This document shows, in pieces, positions 61,856 to 64,000 of a stretch of DNA of 64,000 nucleotides. Origin of the DNA: Lactiplantibacillus daoliensis (lineage in GTDB: Bacteria; Bacillota; Bacilli; Lactobacillales; Lactobacillaceae); contig NZ_BJDH01000001.1 in NCBI RefSeq assembly GCF_005405005.1, positions 124,001 through 188,000 of the forward strand, given 5' to 3'. The translations under genes and the position numbers were made by a program. The notes under the pieces are model-generated. The model was not told the DNA's origin, made no database searches, and worked only from the letters and a program-made list of their open reading frames with translations. Each line of letters opens with the position of its first letter. Position 1 is the stretch's first letter.

Positions 61856-63142
61856 ATGGAACAATCCTTACAATTACAAACCCGTATCGACCAGGCCAAA
61901 GAATCCCCGCTTTTTTACAAAGTATTTGCTTTAGTTGGTGCTGGCATGATGCTAGATGCCGCCGATGTTTACATGGCTAGCGCCATCAATTCCACCATGA
62001 TCAGTGCTAAATTTGCGACACTGACCCAAGGCTCATTCTTTTTATCAGCTGGCTTCTTAGGACTTTTTATTGGCTCGCTCGTTGCTGCCTTCCTTGGCGA
62101 TTTTTATGGTCGACGGCGAGCCTATCAGCTTAACCTACTTCTGTTTGGCGTCTTTACCTTATTAGGATCATTGGCACCAAACATTTACATATTAATTGGC
62201 CTGCGATTAGTTGCTGCTATCGGTCTAGGTGCCGAAGCAGTGACGGGTTACGCGGTCATCAATGAGTTTGCACCAGTAAAATCACGTGGTAAATGGAGTG
62301 GCGCAATGGCCGTCATTGCCAACCTAGGAGCCCCAGTGGGATTACTTCTCAGCACTTTTCTAATTGCGCCATTCGGTTGGCGCGCAATGTTTATCACCAT
62401 TGGGATCTTCGCAATTCTGTTGTGGATTGCCCGTCGGCATTTTCCAGAGTCACCACGTTGGTTAATTACCCAAGGTCGGACAGCCGAAGCAGCCACTATC
62501 ATCCATCAATTAGAACGTAATGGCAGCTATGAGTCGTCCTCTACTACTGACAACGTCGCTTCCAGTCAGATTAGCAAGACCCGTGGACTATTTGTCGGCA
62601 TTGTGGCTGTCTCCGCAGCATTAGTTTGTCAGTATACCTTCACCTCTTGGGCACCAACCTTACTTGTTCGTCAGGGTATCAACATCGTTCATTCCATCGG
62701 TTTTTCAGCGTTAATGATGGTTGGTGCTCCTTGTGGCGCTTTATTGGGCGGACTGTTAGTTGATCGTATCGGTCGTAAATGGACAATTACCCCCAGCTTT
62801 TTGCTTGTCGCAATTTTGGGATTATTTTATGCACACCAAAGTACAGCTAGTGGGACAGTCATTACTGGTTTTCTACTCACGATGATGATGTATGTCTTGA
62901 TTGCTAGTATTCTATCCGTCTATGTTTCTGAACTCTTTGAAACCAGTTTCCGTTTTCGTGGTGTTGGCTATGCCAATGCCGTTGGTAAATTGCTTAGCAC
63001 CTTGACGCCCTACCTCGTTGCCTTAATTTTAATAACGTTCAATCCTAGCTTCATCTTTTACATTATCGCAGCCGTAGCGGTGTTTGCCGCACTGGTTGTA
63101 GGCCTATTTGGTCCCGAGACTAAACAACGAGTCATTCATTAA
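61856..63142 (+). CDS. MFS transporter, metabolite:proton symporter type
   Basis: 428 residues with 12 predicted helices. The family signatures GDFYGRRRAYQLNLLLFG, GAEAVTGYAVINEFAPVKSRG and PESPRWLITQGRTAEA fit the organic-acid/sugar-porter-like MFS groups. It is likely to bring in the substrate of the upstream lyase. ATG 61856 is preceded by AAAGGTCGCAACTTAT. Last gene of the operon. Confidence 0.87.
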   Translation: MEQSLQLQTRIDQAKESPLFYKVFALVGAGMMLDAADVYMASAINSTMISAKFATLTQGSFFLSAGFLGLFIGSLVAAFLGDFYGRRRAYQLNLLLFGVFTLLGSLAPNIYILIGLRLVAAIGLGAEAVTGYAVINEFAPVKSRGKWSGAMAVIANLGAPVGLLLSTFLIAPFGWRAMFITIGIFAILLWIARRHFPESPRWLITQGRTAEAATIIHQLERNGSYESSSTTDNVASSQISKTRGLFVGIVAVSAALVCQYTFTSWAPTLLVRQGINIVHSIGFSALMMVGAPCGALLGGLLVDRIGRKWTITPSFLLVAILGLFYAHQSTASGTVITGFLLTMMMYVLIASILSVYVSELFETSFRFRGVGYANAVGKLLSTLTPYLVALILITFNPSFIFYIIAAVAVFAALVVGLFGPETKQRVIH

Positions 63143-63241
63143 AAACAACTTTAAAACAGTCCTATAAATGAGCTTATGATCAACTTAGCTTTACCCAGTA
63201 ATTTGGTTGATAAATAACCGTTAACTTAGTCATCACTAAAG

Positions 63242-63305
63242 CACCGGTCAACAATTAGAATGTTTTCTCAACACTTACATTCTGATTGTTGGCCGGTATT
63301 TTTTG
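63242..63305 (+). terminator. Terminator of the lyase-MFS operon
   Basis: CACCGGTCAACAAT...ATTGTTGGCCGGT with inner AGAATGT/ACATTCT pairing and TTTTTT. Confidence 0.85.
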
Positions 63306-63411
63306 TTTTAAATCATGTCACACTCAACTTGATTAGAAAACAAAGGCCTCGAAAAGTTATTTCAACTGGTGCTGCATCTCAATTGCTCATAATCACCAAT
63401 GAAAGACAAAG

Positions 63412-63455
63412 AATCTGTAATAATTGACCAAAAAATTAGTCAATTATTACAGATT
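63412..63455. terminator. Strong bidirectional stem between the two MFS genes
   Basis: AATCTGTAATAATTGAC CAAAAAATTA GTCAATTATTACAGATT, a perfect 17-bp stem; it serves the reverse-strand MFS gene that ends at 63470. Confidence 0.75.
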
Positions 63456-63469
63456 CTTATTGATTGTCT

Positions 63470-64000
63470 TTAGTCTTCACAATCCTCAGGTGTCTCATTT
63501 TCAACTGGTCGCGCTAGCCAAATCAAGCCGGCTAATAAGACCAAACTAACGACGACCATCAAAGCACCAAAAACTGGTGTCCACGCTAAACCGAATTGAG
63601 TTGTCACTTGACCCCCAATCCCCGAACCCAGCGCAATTCCAACATTAAAAGCGGAAATATTCAACGCCGATGCCATGGTAATATCTTGTGGCGTATGAAC
63701 TTCGGCCAACTGAACAATGTAGAGTTGTAGCCCCGGCACATTCATGAATGCAAAGATTCCCATCGCCAAAACGGTGAATAAGCCCAACCAATGACTGTGT
63801 GCCGTGAATGCCAGCACGAGTAATGTGATCAATAAACCGACAAACATTTTAAACAAAGCTACTAACGGGCGCTTATTTGCCCAGCGGCCACCAAGCGTAT
63901 TACCCAGCGCAACCATCAGTCCGTAAACGACTAGAATCACAACTACCGCACTGGCTGACCAACCCATCGATTGTTCCAATAATGGTGAAAGGTACGTGTA
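63470..64000 (-). CDS. MFS transporter, C-terminal part (gene runs off the right edge)
   Basis: The frame is open to the end of the window: TYLSPLLEQSMGWSASAVVV continues upstream of the TTG at 63979, so no true start is inside. The part seen has about five membrane segments with WANKRPLVALFK and LNISAFNVGIALGSGIGGQV, typical of AraJ/YdhP-like sugar-efflux MFS proteins of the DHA1 group. It is a proton-driven efflux protein of unknown substrate. Confidence 0.85.
   Translation of the reverse strand, partial: YTYLSPLLEQSMGWSASAVVVILVVYGLMVALGNTLGGRWANKRPLVALFKMFVGLLITLLVLAFTAHSHWLGLFTVLAMGIFAFMNVPGLQLYIVQLAEVHTPQDITMASALNISAFNVGIALGSGIGGQVTTQFGLAWTPVFGALMVVVSLVLLAGLIWLARPVENETPEDCED

Overview
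The window reads as chromosomal DNA of a low-to-moderate GC Gram-positive lactic acid bacterium, most likely the Lactiplantibacillus (Lactobacillus plantarum) group. The grounds are the peptidoglycan genes (an LtsA/AsnB-type amidotransferase, an aspartokinase and a MurE with the mDAP-type DNPR motif), a surface protein with an LPQTDE sorting signal, many lactobacillar families (DUF915, DUF4767, Apf-type LysM protein, PepD, PepN, AsnA under a T-box) and strong AGGAGG ribosome binding sites. This placement is inference; no 16S rRNA gene is present.

Layout. 1-7.9 kb: start of a deoxynucleoside kinase, a broken VanY-like peptidase, a LysP-type permease with a distant lysine riboswitch, catabolic acetolactate synthase, an Rrf2 regulator with a GNAT enzyme, a small esterase and a PAP2 phosphatase. 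8-13.6 kb: LCP wall ligase, DUF915 lipoprotein hydrolase, split ThrE-type exporter, cold-shock protein and a DtxR/MntR regulator. 13.8-20.1 kb: MerR regulators, a drug-efflux MFS with a partner membrane protein, and AzlCD. 20.2-26.2 kb: Apf-like LysM protein, then asnB-aspartokinase-murE. 26-39 kb: esterase, phosphatase, GNAT, YibE/F pair, a degenerate M50-like membrane protein, tRNA-Arg, flavoprotein, ArsR, RluD-type synthase, serine hydrolase and RecQ. 39-46.3 kb: truncated IS OrfA, an unusual exonuclease-fold/HTH protein, PepD, T-box-controlled AsnA and an LPQTDE surface protein. 46.4-57.8 kb: frameshifted glycosyltransferase, a hydantoinase/DUF917/CodB-type permease operon with its PucR regulator, DsbA-like protein and PepN. 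57.9-64 kb: two DUF4767 lipoproteins, an isocitrate lyase/PEP mutase-family operon with an MFS transporter, and the end of another MFS gene.

Non-coding signals are rich. Three intergenic regions (2577-2893, 9586-10144 and 28777-29312) carry members of one structured repeat family. Each has two adjacent branched palindromes (cloverleaf-like, outer stem plus inner hairpins) whose stems differ by compensatory changes while loop sequences are kept. One copy sits between the lysine riboswitch and lysP. The two DUF4767 genes share a hairpin placed between a far Shine-Dalgarno sequence and the start codon, so that folding would restore normal spacing. The lyase operon at 60.3 kb starts with a shortened homologue of its second gene that has lost the catalytic residues. 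An exonuclease-like HTH protein, an M50-like protein and a VanY-like protein each lack a key catalytic residue. Several genes (VanY-like, PH/SHOCT-like, a glycosyltransferase and a small ORF before arsR) are broken by frameshifts.

Likely joint functions: asnB, aspartokinase and murE belong to the mDAP supply and mDAP-amidation branch of wall synthesis. The PucR-permease-DUF917-HyuA cluster probably imports and opens a hydantoin- or purine-like ring. The MerR/MFS/membrane-protein unit is an inducible efflux module.
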